In this document: piece by piece, positions 11,790 to 23,672 of the stretch
Layout: each line of letters begins with the position of its first letter
Numbering within the stretch: the stretch's first letter is position 1
Assembly: GCF_963924675.1 (NCBI RefSeq)
Contig: NC_089226.1
Span: forward strand, 50,051,124 to 50,115,123
Source: Phocoena phocoena
Lineage: Eukaryota > Chordata > Mammalia > Artiodactyla > Phocoenidae
Direction of reading: 5' to 3'
Length of the DNA stretch: 64,000 nucleotides
Program-made: the position numbers and the translations under genes
The notes under the pieces: model-generated
What the model saw: only the letters and a program-made list of their open reading frames with translations
Told to the model about the DNA's origin: nothing
Database searches by the model: none

Positions 11790-12655
11790 TAAGTTATGGC
11801 TATCAAGAAATGGTTATCGACTCTTTAAAGACCAGCAGCTAAAAGAAAAGTCTGGCTGGCCGTGGTACCACATTAGATTCTGGTACGTATGCATACATAA
11901 TCAGTCATCTAATAGGTATAGGTATGACTTTCACAACTGATAATTATCAAAGAAATCTATAAAATGAATAATGCTGATTGAGAAAACTGTATATCTAAAA
12001 TTTCTCTCTTAGATAAATTTAGGAGTCTATATTTTATGTTTCCCTTGGTAAACACTCTAGGGAAGTAAAAAACAGCAGTTTACATATACTTTACTCATTA
12101 AATGGTAACAATCTATTAATGAATTGAGGTTGGTTTTTAAATTTAAATATAAAAATTTACTTCACCACTTCCTTTCAAAACTAATAAAGGCATTTTTATA
12201 ATAAAGGGCACTTATGCCATAATGTTAATAAAAATGGAAATAAAATTCAGATCACTTAAAAGGAGGGAGCAAACCATAAGACCCAGTACAGTGGCTATAA
12301 CTGAGCATCATGTTTGGTTTGGAATTCTTTACAAGAAAAAGGAAAAACAGTCAAGGATGCAGTTCTCATTATTAGAAAATAATTAAACATATCAGTTTTA
12401 ATGGGAAGACAGGTTCTTTTGCCCCTGGTATTAAATTATAACCAAAACATTTCGTTGCACCTTAGGTAGAAGATCCAGACTAGGCAGTGACTTTAAAGAA
12501 CAAATGCTAACTAGATAATCCTTCTAGTTTTCCATCAGCTTTTCTCTAACCTTAAGTTTCCAGAGTGTTTTTCTATTTAATAATCCTATCATTAGTGCCA
12601 AGTACCCAGAAAACACATGATGTTTGTTGTATGAATTCTTGAGTTAAAAGAAATG
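11790..12655. other. Unassigned AT-rich sequence
   Basis: Nothing identified. Confidence 0.5.
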
Positions 12656-12679
12656 TTGTTGCCAATCTTTATTTAGTAT

Positions 12680-12825
12680 TCAATAATACAGGAGGCAGAA
12701 TGGGGCAATAGAGTCCTGGAGTAAGAGTTAGGGTACTTCACGTTCTAACATCTACCTTATGTAAATGTGAATTTTGTGAAGACTTTTAGCATCTTTGGGT
12801 CTCAGTTTCCTCATCTATGAGGTTT
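12680..12825 (+). repeat. MIR SINE copy
   Basis: 'gggtctcagtttcctcatct' and the preceding 'gagtcctggagtaagagtta' are MIR. Confidence 0.75.
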
Positions 12826-12827
12826 AG

Positions 12828-13015
12828 ACCAGTGCTTTTTAACCCTGGATTCACATTAGAATCACCTGGAGAGTTAAAAAAAACTACTGATATGTGAGAT
12901 TTACCCTCACAAATTCTGATAAATGTGGTCTGGGATGAGATCTAGGCATCAATATGGTTTTAAAAGGTCCCAAGTGATTTAAATGAGAAGCCTATGGATG
13001 AGAACCACTGACTCA
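12828..13015 (+). mobile_element. MER5A-like hAT element
   Basis: Diverged MER5A: 'cacattagaatcacctggag', 'cccaagtgatttaaatgaga' and 'gatgagaaccactgac'. Confidence 0.75.
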
Positions 13016-14518
13016 GATGTTTTCTAAGGTCCCCTCCAGGTCTAAAATGCTAAGAACTGATGAGATCCAATATTTAGAAATTTAATAACTGTTTAACAGT
13101 CTAATAAGGTAGCTGCAACTTTGAGAGTAGTTTTTTTTTATCATCTAAAAGGAGTAAAAATCCTGGGACATTTATTATTAAACGATAATTCATGGCAGGT
13201 CAAATACTGTAATATAGTCACAAATAATTCAGCCATAAAAGATGGACAAAATGCTTAGGGGACAATCTTAACTCAGTTTTCATTGTTGTGTGAGGTATGG
13301 GGGACAGAAGATAACTTGCTCATGGTAAGGAATCTAATAGGATTAGGAATTGCCCATTAAGGCAGGACCTCAGAAGGTCTTTAGTGTAGGGGGAATCAGA
13401 TATAAACTCTCAGCAGTGGAGGAAGGAAACAGTCCCTAAGAAGTTATAGTCATAATCTGACCCCTGTATGATTTAGCAACCCAAATTCAGCTCATTTGGC
13501 GGATCTAAAAAACTCTCACAGTAGAAATTAACACATTATAAATCAATTATACTTCATAAAGTAAATTAAAAAAATAAAAAGCCCTTAAATATGAATTTAG
13601 TTTAAGTTGTTTTATACTAGTAGTGATTCCAGGCACTTGGCAGAAGCAAATGGAAATCCTTCCCCAGAAAACATTTTCTTAGGCCTCAGAATTCTGATAA
13701 ATAATTTTCCAAAGAAAACAAGTAGCTCCAGCTAAACTAGGCCTCAAGGAACCATGGCACTATGAGTGAGGACCAGCAGAAAAAAAATATGACAATAGGG
13801 ACCTATCAAGACTTTAGTTACTGAAACTGTCAAACACAGAATATAAAACAACTATGCTTACTGTGTCTAAAGTAGTAACAGACAAACCTGAAAATGTCTA
13901 GAGGAAAAAGACTTTAAAATGTGATCTAGCAAATTTGAAAAAAAAAAAAAATCCAGCTTTCAGAAAATAAATAATTTTTGAAAGAAAAACTCAATGGGTA
14001 AGTAGAAAAGTATATTAGACACAGATGAAGAGGTCAGAAGAAATTGTATAGAATGCAGCACAAACAGATATAAAGAGGAAAACAATCAAGGAAAGGTTAA
14101 GAGAAATGAAAGATAGAGTGAGAATGCATTAACACGTTTAATTGGAATTCTCAAATGAGAGTGAATGGAGTAGAGGCAATATTTTAAGATTATGGCTGAG
14201 AAATCTTTAGAACTGTTGAAAGGCACTAATGCACAGATTCAGTAAACTTAATGAATCTCAAGAAGAATTAAAAAAAGAAATCCATATCTCAACACATCAT
14301 TAACAGAACTGAGGAACACTAAAGGCAGAATAAAAATATCCAGAAAGAAAAATATCAGATTACTTAAAAAAAAAAAAAAAAGGCAGTTAGCTGATTTCTC
14401 AACAGCAATGAGAGCCAGGGACAGTTGAATGGCATTGTGAGTGGAAAGAGAATAACTCCTACCCTAGAATTCTACACTCAGAGAAAATATCTTTCAAGAT
14501 TGAGAGTGAAAAATTGGG

Positions 14519-14633
14519 AATTCCCTGGTGATCCAGTGGTGAGGACTTGGTGCTTTCACTGCTGTGTCCTAGGTTCAGTCCCTGGTTGGGGAACTAAGAT
14601 CCTGCAAGCTGTATGGAGTGGCCAAAAAAAAAA
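14519..14633 (+). mobile_element. CHR-1-like short SINE
   Basis: GAATTCCCTGGTGATCCAGT ... GGCC plus poly(A), with a 17-bp duplication AAGATTGAGAGTGAAAA / AAGATTGAGAATGAAAA. Confidence 0.92.
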
Positions 14634-14739
14634 AAGATTGAGAATGAAAATAAAGACATCTTCAAACAAAAAAATAAATATGCAAATTCAAAAAACCTGA
14701 GTTTTCCATCAAGAAAATCTCAACAGAAGAAATAATTCT

Positions 14740-14895
14740 GGGGACTTCCCTGGTGGCACAGTCATTAAGACTCTATGCTCCTGATGCAGGGGGCCTGGGT
14801 TTGATTGCTGGTGATCCCACGCATACCGCACACAACTAAGGAGCCCGCCTGCCCCAACTAAAGACCTGGTGCAACCAAATAAATAAATAAATAGT
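14740..14895 (+). mobile_element. CHR-type SINE, diverged, internally shortened
   Basis: GGGGACTTCCCTGGTGGCAC start, missing most of the central modules, with the ending GTGCAACC and a (AAAT)n tail. Confidence 0.88.
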
Positions 14896-15461
14896 AAACT
14901 GCCAAAACTGGGACACTCAAAACTCAAAAAACAACTCTGTATTAAAAGAAAAAACTACATAGATAAAAGTTAAAAAAAAAAATTCTGAAGGGTTTATTTC
15001 AGACCAAAGGAAAGTGATATAAGATCTAGGATAAAACATAAATTGAAGAGCAAAGAGAATGGTAAATATGTGGGTAAATCTAAAACAAAAACAAAAAAAC
15101 AAATATAAAAAACTGACTATAGAAACTATACCTTGTGGAGTTAAAAATATAGAATTAAGACTTATAACAAACATAATTAAAAGAAATAGTAAATGGATTA
15201 AAAAGATTTAAGGTCTTTGGGAAAGGATTATAAGAAAAAGAAAGGAGAAGTCACAAAACATTGAATAGACAGGATAAATAGGAAGCATGAAATATGATAA
15301 ACTCAAATATATTTAAATTATTACATTAATTGTTAATGGATGAAATATTCCAGCTAGAGGACAAAGATTGTCAAACTGGACAATAAAACAAAACCAAACT
15401 ATATGAGGTTTATAGGAAACATTTCTAAGATGTAAAGATACAAGATTTAAAAGAGAAATGA

Positions 15462-15785
15462 GGGACTTCCCTGGTAGCACAGTGGTTAAGAATCTGCCTG
15501 CCAATGCAGGGGACATGGGTTCGATCCCTTGTCCAGGAAGATCCCACATGCCACGGAGCAACTAAGCCTGTGGGCCACAACTACTGAGCCTGCTCTCTAG
15601 AGCCCACGAGCTACAACTACTGAAACCTGCACGCCCTAGAGGCCATGCTCCGCAACAAGAGAAGCCACTGCAGTGAGAAGCCCGCACACCACAATGAAGA
15701 GTAGCCCTGCTTGCCACAACTAGAGAAAAGCCTGTGCACAACTAAGACCCAATGCAGCCAATAAATAATAAATAAACAAACAAAT
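15462..15785 (+). mobile_element. CHR-type SINE, long variant
   Basis: Full long body ending CAGCCAATAAATAATAAATA. Perfect 13-bp duplication AAAAGAGAAATGA at 15449-15461 and 15786-15798. Confidence 0.95.
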
Positions 15786-16518
15786 AAAAGAGAAATGAAA
15801 AACAAAATCCACTAACCAAGACAAAACTAATGTAGTACAGTAATAACAATTAGATTTTAGGACAAAAAGCATTAATAGCAATGAAACGGGACTTTCCCCA
15901 TGTCCATCAGGAAGACACAAGATTGAATTTATGTCTAATAACATAGCCTCAAAATGAAATAAAAATTGACAGAACTAAAAGGAGAAATATACATATTCAT
16001 AATCATAGAGGGAGATTTAAAAATCCCTCTTTTAATAATTAATAAAACAAGGGAAAAGTCGGTACAGATATAGATAATTTGAACATGATTAATATATTTA
16101 ATATACACATGTAAAATTCTGTGCCCGGTAACTGCAGAATATATGTTCTTTTCAAGCACACCTAGAACATTTACAATCTGGCTATAGATTGGGCCAGAAA
16201 ATGTCTCAACAAATTTCAAAGGACTGAAATAATATAGAATAATTTTTCTGACCACAGTGTAATTCAGGTAGAAATCATTCATAAAGAGATAGCTAGGGAA
16301 AGAATCCTTTCTGTTTAGAAATGAAGAAATACATTTGTAAAAAATTCAGGGGTCAAAGAACCCACATGGAAATTATAAAACATTTTGAGCTGAATAATAA
16401 AACACTAACATAAAAGTTTGGTCTCAGGAGAGTCTAGATAAAAGACAGACTTTGAATTAAACAGCTTATGGGTGGTAACTACAGATGAGTGGATAAATTC
16501 AACCAAAGAGTACCTGTA

Positions 16519-16550
16519 TTGCGTTGGCCAAAAAGTTCATTCGGGTTTTC
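16519..16550 (+). mobile_element. Mariner-like terminal inverted repeat (single end)
   Basis: TTGCGTTGGCCAAAAAGTTC followed by ATTCGGGTTTTC is the end of a bovine/cetacean mariner-type transposon. No second end or transposase is seen nearby. Confidence 0.75.
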
Positions 16551-17600
16551 AACAGAAGGGCCAATAACAGAACACTAAGAGGCACCATCTTTTAAAAGGC
16601 AGGCAAATGAAGCAGTCAAGGATAATAAGACGGGATGATCAGACAGTACCTCTAAGAGCTGAGTAAGAAAGGACCCTGCCCAGCCCCACGCTTCAGGGAG
16701 ACTGATGCTTTGGAGTGTCTTCCTCAAGATTTTTTAAATTCACCTCCAGGTCCTGGGACTAAGGAAGGCACCCTGAGCCTGGATCTGGTCCCCACGTAGA
16801 CTTGGTCGCCAGAATGCCTCTCTTGAGATTTTCAAGTCCCACTTTGGTGCTGGGACACGTGCCATTTCTCCCATCTGAGGTACTCTCTGACCCTCTAACC
16901 CACTCACCCACTCTTCATGCGGAACAAATGCTCTAAGGAGCTCTGGGTCTTATGCCTATGGAATTTCCCTGGGTCTGAAGAGTGGACCATTTCTACTGGC
17001 CGAAGCAATATTTCCTTCACACAATAGTATGAAACTGAGCTGCCAGAATGGTGCTTTTAGGTGACTTCTCATATTGGACACAGAATGAATTCAGGGTTTT
17101 GGGTTACCAAACTATTGACCCTTGAGATTGAGTTGTATGTGTGGGTCTGTGCATTGGCTCCCACTGGTCTGTGATCCAACTATGGGACTGTCTTTGGTCT
17201 GTAGACTACCAAGTTTGTGAGGATGGTGACATTGTTCTTAAATTCTGTCCACCTCCCACCACTGGCACCAGGGAGGTCCCCTTACCCTCTCTGCAGGTTC
17301 TTCACTGTGTGTCAGGACAGGCCCATCTAATCTGAGGCCTTTTAAGACTGCTGCTCTGCTATGCCAACTGGCTCTTCCAATCAATGTCCTCTCATTTCCA
17401 ATTGACAGCGACCTTGTGCTCTCTAGGTATGGGCTTAAGCCATGCTGATGGGAGGAATGGGCATTCCTTGCACAAATGAAACTATTCTTCTTGCTCCATC
17501 CGTGGGCCTCTTGACTATTCTTCCTGGGTGTGGCTAAGAGATCACAGTTTGGGAATGCAGTAATTACAGCCTAAAAAGTTCAAGAGAAGACACAGTTAGA
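16551..17600. other. Unclassified, comparatively GC-rich segment
   Basis: About 1 kb with base composition unlike the AT-rich flanks and no identified family. Short open frames only (for example 64 codons at 17141). It directly follows the mariner end and the HAL1-like element, so it may be an unrecognised repeat. Confidence 0.4.
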
Positions 17601-18690
17601 ATATGTGCTCTACGTTTATGCTAGAAAAGTCCAAATGCTAAATATAACCAGAAAATGAATTATTATTCACATTTTCCTGCATACTCTGTGTAAGATCTGC
17701 ATTTTTGGTAATCATCAGTGAAGCAGAGTAACAACATTTGAGAGAGTTACTGGAAGCCAGTACTCACAGTGGCACAATGGATGCAGCATTATGAGTAAAG
17801 ATGTAACCAGCATTAAATAAATGACATTAGGGAGCTGTAGAGGTAAGATCTACATAGTTCAATACAATAGTAACTACATTACTACTGTTTTTTTTTTTTT
17901 TTTACATTACTACTCTTTAATCACAGTGGGAGAGATATGAAATTAGCCAGGAATGGCACATTTGACAATAAAGAACATGAAAAGACTATATCCTTGGCCT
18001 GAGAAAGGGGTGCTGCCTGTATACTATAAAGAATCTTCACATGCACTGACTGGTCAATAAATGCACATCTTTTTCTTATCCATTATTCTAAATCTTCATT
18101 GATGAACTCTACCTTACATGGGACCATGAATTTTGTAATACATCTTAAAATCAAATTGTTTATATAGGGCCCAGCAAAAAAAAAAAAAAAAAAAAAAATT
18201 GCCCTGCAGGCATACCTGATCAGAGACTAGGAGAAACCAGAAACCATGAAAATGTTACCTGTATATAGAATGCAAAAAGATCAAATAAAATAAGGAATGA
18301 CAAATCCATTGGATTTGAGGGTTAGAAAACTACCAACACCATAGCCACTGGAGGTGGGGGAGAGAATAGATTGCAGCAGGTTGAATAGTGAGTGATGTGA
18401 AAGCTGACAGTGACTATTTTTTGATGGAGACTGGCTATAAACAACAGTAGCTAGAAGTGAGGGAGCAAGTATTACATGGAGTATCAAAAAGAATGAGTGA
18501 AACCGACTGTACATCACTGAGTAAGTAAAAATTCTTGAGTACATAGTGATAGAGAGCAGGAAATGGAAACTCATTAACACCACTGGTAGGCAACTATAAC
18601 ACTAACTCTTTACTCTTAAAAAAAGGAAAAAAAAGAAAAAAAGTACCTGTAGACTAGAGAGATCTGGTGGGCAACATCTTAAGCAAGCGA
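17600..18690. other. Unassigned, with poly(T) and poly(A) runs
   Basis: A T run at 17889-17903 and an A run at 18176-18198 are the only clear features. Confidence 0.5.
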
Positions 18691-19230
18691 TCTCACTTAG
18701 CATCATTAATAGTGGGATAACTTGATACTGTGTCTCCGTTGATACAATATGAAGTGCACAACATAAATCCATGAAATATTTCTGCCCAAACCCTAAACCT
18801 AATCAAGTCTTTAGACCTTATTTACAGGAAATACTGGAGACAGAGAGACAAGGTAGTGATACTACAAAGAAGGAAATACAAAAATCTGTATGTGGGACAT
18901 TCTACAAAACAATGGTCTGATATTTTCATAAACCCAATGTTGTACAAAAAAAGAGGTGAACTTCTAGAAAAAGACACAGGAGACATAACCAAACACCATG
19001 GAGTCACTTTAATGAAATCCTGGTTAAACAACATTGACAACAATTACAACTTAGGGACAAGTAGAAAACCTTAAATATGGGCTAAACATTAGACAATGTT
19101 GTAGAACTACTGTTATAGTTTTTAGTGTGATAATGATATTGTATCAATAATTATGTAGAAGAAAGTCCTTACCTTAAGAAAACTCATGTTGAAGTATTTC
19201 AAGGTAAAATGTCATATCTGCAGCTTACCT

Positions 19231-19639
19231 TAAAAAGGTTCAGCAAAAAAAAAAAAAAAAAAAAAAAGGTTCAGCAAAGGGACTTCCCTGGTGGCGCAGT
19301 GGTTAAGAATCTTCCTGCCAATGCAGGGGTAACAGGTTCGAGCCCTGGTCCGGGAAGATCCCACATGCCACGGAGCAACTAAGCCACATGCCACAACTAC
19401 TGAGCCTGAGCTCTAGAGCCCGTGAGCCACAACTACTGAGCCCGTGTGCCACAACTACTGAAGCCCACATGCCTAGAGCCTGTGCTCCGCAAAAAGAGAA
19501 GCCACCACAATGAGAAGCCCGTGCACTGCAATGGAGAGAAGCCCCCGCTCGCCGCAACTAGAGAAAGCTCGTGTACAGCAATGAAGACCGAATGCAGCCA
19601 AAAATAAATAAGCTAATTAAAAAAAAAAAAGGTTCAGCA
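19231..19639 (+). repeat. Three copies of one target-site sequence around a poly(A) tract and a SINE
   Basis: AAAAAGGTTCAGCA occurs at 19232-19245, again at about 19264-19276, and again at 19626-19639. Only poly(A) separates the first two. The second and third flank the CHR SINE. Confidence 0.85.
19278..19625 (+). mobile_element. CHR-type SINE, long variant
   Basis: Body from GGGACTTCCCTGGTGGCGCA to GCAGCCAAAAATAAATAAGC plus poly(A). Target duplication AAAAAGGTTCAGCA on both sides. Confidence 0.95.
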
Positions 19640-20129
19640 GAAACAACTATATATATCTATAGATACAATGGAAAAAATACACCCATACACAAAAGGCAAA
19701 ATGTTAAATGATTGAATCTAGGTCGTATGTATAGATGCTGTATCATTGTGTCATTCTTTCAACATTTTTTTTTGCAAGTTTTCAAAATTAAAAGTGGGGG
19801 AAGGGGAGAGAGCCAGTAGAGCAAGACGATAAAGATGGGTATAATGGATCAACAGCCCAAAAAGAAAGATGAGCACTAAATAGGAGGTGTGCATTATTTC
19901 TGAGGTTAGAGGAAGAAGAGTTGTGGGTGAGTCGATAGAGACAAGTGGGTAAGTATGGGTGTGGGAAGGTAAGGGAATACAGGTGATCTCCATGAAGTAT
20001 GAGGCAAGAGTAGGTAGGTCGGTGGCACGAAGAATGGTGAAGATTTGGAATAGTTGCTGTGGGGAATGGCAAAGGGAGCTGACCAGAGACGCACAAAGAT
20101 TTTACAGGGTGCAGCTGCGGTGCTGCTAA

Positions 20130-20330
20130 GGACGTGAATGTCTAGAAACTATTCTTCATTTTTGCTCCTTATTAGCCCTTCGAGCTTATCTCCCTATCAG
20201 AGACCTGTTTACTCTTCTAGACCATGAGTTTCTGAGGTAAGAGCTTGACTTTCATTTTTGAATTCCCAGCACCTAGCATAGTGCCTGGCATGTAGTAAGC
20301 ATTCAACAAATAATTACTGGATAAAATAGT
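20130..20330 (+). repeat. L2 LINE 3' end
   Basis: 'cccagcacctagcatagtgc' and 'gtagtaagcattcaacaaat' are the sense L2 terminus. Confidence 0.75.
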
Positions 20331-20666
20331 GACAGTTACACATTTACCTCTAAACTGTAAGTTTTTATTGACCTTTCTTCTTATCCCCAGCCCATAGATG
20401 CTGCTGGGTTAACTGATTCTCTGCCATGCTCCCAGAGCAACATAAATTTAATATCCGTTAAAAACTTCTATCATCGCATTTACTGCATTGTATTGAAATT
20501 GTCCGTTGTATTTCTGTCTTACCCAGTAGACTAAAATCTTTTAAGATCAGTGGCGTTGTAGCTTTGTATCACAAACTCAGAACAGTAGTTGGCTTAATAC
20601 ATGGTAGACATTTTCTGATCTAAGCTGAACAATTAAGAAAGACTTTAAGTTTTGGTTTGCAAAGGC

Positions 20667-20672
20667 TTTATT
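20667..20672 (-). terminator. DDIAS: Probable DDIAS polyadenylation signal
   Basis: TTTATT on the plus strand is AATAAA on the gene strand, about 290 bases after the DDIAS stop codon. It is the best-placed canonical hexamer downstream and implies a short 3' untranslated region ending near 20650. Confidence 0.6.
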
Positions 20673-20963
20673 TCTGAATGTATGTGTGATTTTAACAAAT
20701 ACTTTCAATAAGCAAAACTGACAATATTACATAAGTACAATCTATAAGATAAAGTGCCAAATTATCTGAAATCAGAGTACTCTGGATAAATCACTGGGAA
20801 GAACAATGGCTTCCCCCCATATAAAAAGGCACAACAGCACCTCTTTTCTATTTGCTTCTCTTCAAGTGTTCAAAATGGTAAGAATGTTTTCCATGACACT
20901 GGATGCAAGAGTTTCCAAACAGACTTACCTTTAAAAGCTCAGAAATTGGGTTCAGGTGACATT

Positions 20964-23564
20964 TTATGAGAACAATTCAGGAGACCAAGCACTTTTAGTT
21001 TCAGGCACTGAAGGTGACCAACCTTCTGAAAATGGAAGGCAACATTTGACTTCTGAATGGGAAGCAAGTCCCAAAACCGACTCCTTGAAAATCCAGCCTA
21101 ACCCTGTACTGTTATAGTCAGGAGATTTCTGTTCTGCTGCTGTAAGCATATTCTTCAAATTTAACTTTTTCTTAATTAAGCATTTATCAGTTCTTTGTTT
21201 GACATATTTCAGTTTTTTTCTTGGTAACTCTTTTTGATCAGGAGAATTATAAGCAGCTGGGCATTTCCTTAGACCCATGGCCTGGAATCCAAGCATTTCT
21301 GAAGGAAATACTTTTTGTGTGGTAGGAGGGACCCATTCATCAACATCAGTTTCAAGGTACTTAGTAACAGGACAGTTGTTGGAGATCTCTGGTTGTATAA
21401 TACTAGATATAGTAGGGCTTCTGGATTTCTGGCTGGTTGTCTTTATATTTTTTGGACAGCTTGGGGTGGTTTGCTGTGCATCATTTACAGTGGAAATCCT
21501 TGTCTTTTTATAGTTAGCATCAAGGTCCAAATAAAAGGCAGGCAATTTTTTGAAAGCTCCTGTCATTCCATGAATTCTAGTTTGGTGGAATCCTATAACT
21601 GGAGTTGACTGTGAACATGGAACAAAGTCTTGGCTATCTTCAAAATCATATTCTGAATCTGACTGAAAATGAGGTGGAGAGGGACATGTTTTTAGATACA
21701 GAGAGGCAGATGTGTTTTGCAAGGATAATTTTTGTGAAGACTGGCTGGAGTTTTCAGAGAATGATCTCAGTGAAAAATCAGATTCTGTATGATGACTTTC
21801 TGCCAAAGACTTTCCCCACTGTAACAAAATATCCTGTGACTTTTTGGTCACTTCTGTTGCCATGTCCATTTCTTTAGGACTATCATCAAAGAGATCAGCA
21901 GAAGCATTGTAGCCACCTTCATGACCAGCAGAACAGTTTGCTGTTAGGTTATTACCAGTGTGCTCATAAGACATTTCTTTCAATGCATTCGTACTTCTAT
22001 TTGGCATACTGCAAAGAGCTTCTAAAGGATATGTGAGTTTCCTGCAAATTGTCGAACTGTCACCCTGGTTCTTTGGCCGCCTACAGTATTGTTTATTTTC
22101 TAAGTTGTGAAGGTTGGAAACATCATTATACCTCCTAGAACTCAAAGTTGTCAACTTTTCACTCATTTTGGATAGTGATTTTTCTCCACATCCATTAAAA
22201 TATTTGCTATTGAGACAAGAATGGTCAGTCTCTGAAGTATCGTGCTTAAGTGAAATTTCAGCCTCATGTGGTGGTGGAATTCTGGTAGACTTAAGAGTAA
22301 CTGTTGTGCCTGAGCCTTTTGAAGATGGAAACAGAACTGAGAGATAAACATTTGGTAGAAGATTTTCAGAAATGCCTCTTTCACTACTACTTGAGATAGT
22401 CTCTGCTGTGTTCTCTGGTTGTGACTCTTTATGAACGCTAGGACTTGGATTTGCTTCACAGTTGGAAAGGAAGTTATTTTTGCTGGAGTTTGCTTTGACT
22501 GTTGCTTGTGGTGATCTTAAGCCTATAGGTGGTGCATGCAAGGATCTAGTAGTTCTCTGTGGAGTCACGGATAACCTGCTGTGGTCTGCATGTAATTTAC
22601 TGACGTCATTATCTAGATGACATTTCCTGCTACTGCCATCTGTCTGGGTTATAGCAATCTCACTTTCGATAGCTGCCAGAAATTTGTTTAGGCTTTCAGA
22701 GAGTGGAAGGTCAGCCCAGATCTCAGGGTCACAGTCCTGAGAACCCCCAGCTATCTCTTCAAGTCTGAGTGATGAAGGTAGACAACACATAGATCTCTCC
22801 TGAAAGCTAGCGGGGGTATCTACATCATGATACTGGTGACATGTTAGCTCACGCTGGGAATATATATTTTTAACTTCCACTGCACTGTGGAAGGATTTTG
22901 TATTACTTGGCTCAAGGGGCTCTTGCACTTTCAAAGGGAATAAATTAGAACCAGGAACTCCAATTTCATGATGATTGCTATGAACCGCACTTGGCTGATT
23001 AGCTTGTAAGCCAAGCTCTTCACCCAGCTTTTGTGCTGCACTCTTTTGATCCATATAAGAAACAGGGCTCCATAAACCCTGAATGGTATCACGGCAGCTA
23101 TTGGAACCAGTGGCCTCTGTAGAGGAGATGCACATTCTGTTCTGGTGAAGAGTATCAATGGCCTCGCTTTGTTCTGAAGCTGAAAGATCATCATCATCTG
23201 TTAGTTGTGAAACAACGGAAGTGAGTTCAAGTGACAGCTGCCAGAATCCTGAAAAATCATCGCTGCCATGGGACTCAAAACAACAAGAACTGCTGTCAGG
23301 GCCACATATGCTGCTGACATCGCTATTTGAATTTTCTAAAGCAAGTAGGTGGCTATTAGGTGCCTGGGAGCCACAGTGAAGTTTCCTGATATCAGAAAGC
23401 TGCAAAAGCCGATGGAAATAGTCAATGACAGTGAAGCCTACGACACCTGGGTCTGGTAGAACAATCTGGCAAGCTACTAGCGCTTTAACTTCTCTCTTGT
23501 GGTCTGAACACTGCTCTAAGAGGTTACTGGAACCTGAACCTTGTCGATGTTGGCTTTCAAAATT
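20964..23564 (-). CDS. DDIAS: DDIAS last coding exon (residues 132-997)
   Basis: This 2601-base exon codes for 866 residues plus a TAA stop and makes up most of the protein. It opens with NFESQHRQGSGSSNLLEQCS, preceded by a pyrimidine-rich acceptor (ttctttcacag) on the minus strand. The true frame extends 53 codons upstream of the nearest possible start-like codon (23405). The first ~65 residues (to about VIDYFHRLLQ) finish the folded N-terminal domain. The rest is Ser/Thr/Asn-rich and low in hydrophobic clusters, as expected for the long disordered tail of DDIAS. Recognisable landmarks include SESLNKFLAAIESEIA, SQDFVPCSQSTP, DEWVPPTTQK and the C-terminal end SAWSPELFS. A lysine-rich patch (RKKLKYVKQRTDKCLIKKKL) near the end could serve nuclear localisation (inference). 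The frame is open throughout. Confidence 0.96.
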   Translation of the reverse strand, partial: NFESQHRQGSGSSNLLEQCSDHKREVKALVACQIVLPDPGVVGFTVIDYFHRLLQLSDIRKLHCGSQAPNSHLLALENSNSDVSSICGPDSSSCCFESHGSDDFSGFWQLSLELTSVVSQLTDDDDLSASEQSEAIDTLHQNRMCISSTEATGSNSCRDTIQGLWSPVSYMDQKSAAQKLGEELGLQANQPSAVHSNHHEIGVPGSNLFPLKVQEPLEPSNTKSFHSAVEVKNIYSQRELTCHQYHDVDTPASFQERSMCCLPSSLRLEEIAGGSQDCDPEIWADLPLSESLNKFLAAIESEIAITQTDGSSRKCHLDNDVSKLHADHSRLSVTPQRTTRSLHAPPIGLRSPQATVKANSSKNNFLSNCEANPSPSVHKESQPENTAETISSSSERGISENLLPNVYLSVLFPSSKGSGTTVTLKSTRIPPPHEAEISLKHDTSETDHSCLNSKYFNGCGEKSLSKMSEKLTTLSSRRYNDVSNLHNLENKQYCRRPKNQGDSSTICRKLTYPLEALCSMPNRSTNALKEMSYEHTGNNLTANCSAGHEGGYNASADLFDDSPKEMDMATEVTKKSQDILLQWGKSLAESHHTESDFSLRSFSENSSQSSQKLSLQNTSASLYLKTCPSPPHFQSDSEYDFEDSQDFVPCSQSTPVIGFHQTRIHGMTGAFKKLPAFYLDLDANYKKTRISTVNDAQQTTPSCPKNIKTTSQKSRSPTISSIIQPEISNNCPVTKYLETDVDEWVPPTTQKVFPSEMLGFQAMGLRKCPAAYNSPDQKELPRKKLKYVKQRTDKCLIKKKLNLKNMLTAAEQKSPDYNSTGLGWIFKESVLGLASHSEVKCCLPFSEGWSPSVPETKSAWSPELFS

Positions 23565-23672
23565 CTGTGAAAGAAGTAAATGAATTTAAATCAGAATAAT
23601 ATTTTCTTCCTTTGACTCAAATGTGAAACAGGGATTTAAAAGGTTAAAAACAGATGCAACTATAACCCCCAC

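Larger units (their letters stand above)
13830..16440 (+). mobile_element. Ancient LINE-1/HAL1-like element, interrupted by three SINEs
   Basis: ORF1-proximal and ORF2-like L1 text in sense: 'agattcagtaaacttaatga', 'attctacactcagagaaaat', 'taatggatgaaatattccag' and 'ggccagaaaatgtctcaaca'. No intact reading frame. It resembles half-L1 (HAL1) organisation. SINEs at 14519, 14740 and 15462 are later insertions. Confidence 0.7.
18690..19800 (+). mobile_element. Old LINE-1 3' UTR-like sequence
   Basis: The layout 'gggacattctacaaaacaat', 'gacacaggagacataaccaa', 'aatgaaatcctggttaaaca' and 'gtgataatgatattgtatca' is that of a degraded mammalian L1M 3' end. It is interrupted by a SINE at 19279. Confidence 0.6.

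Noticed and set aside
21277..23379. Plus-strand and alternate-frame open frames inside the big DDIAS exon
   Set aside because: Overlap a long conserved coding exon on the other strand, as expected by chance.
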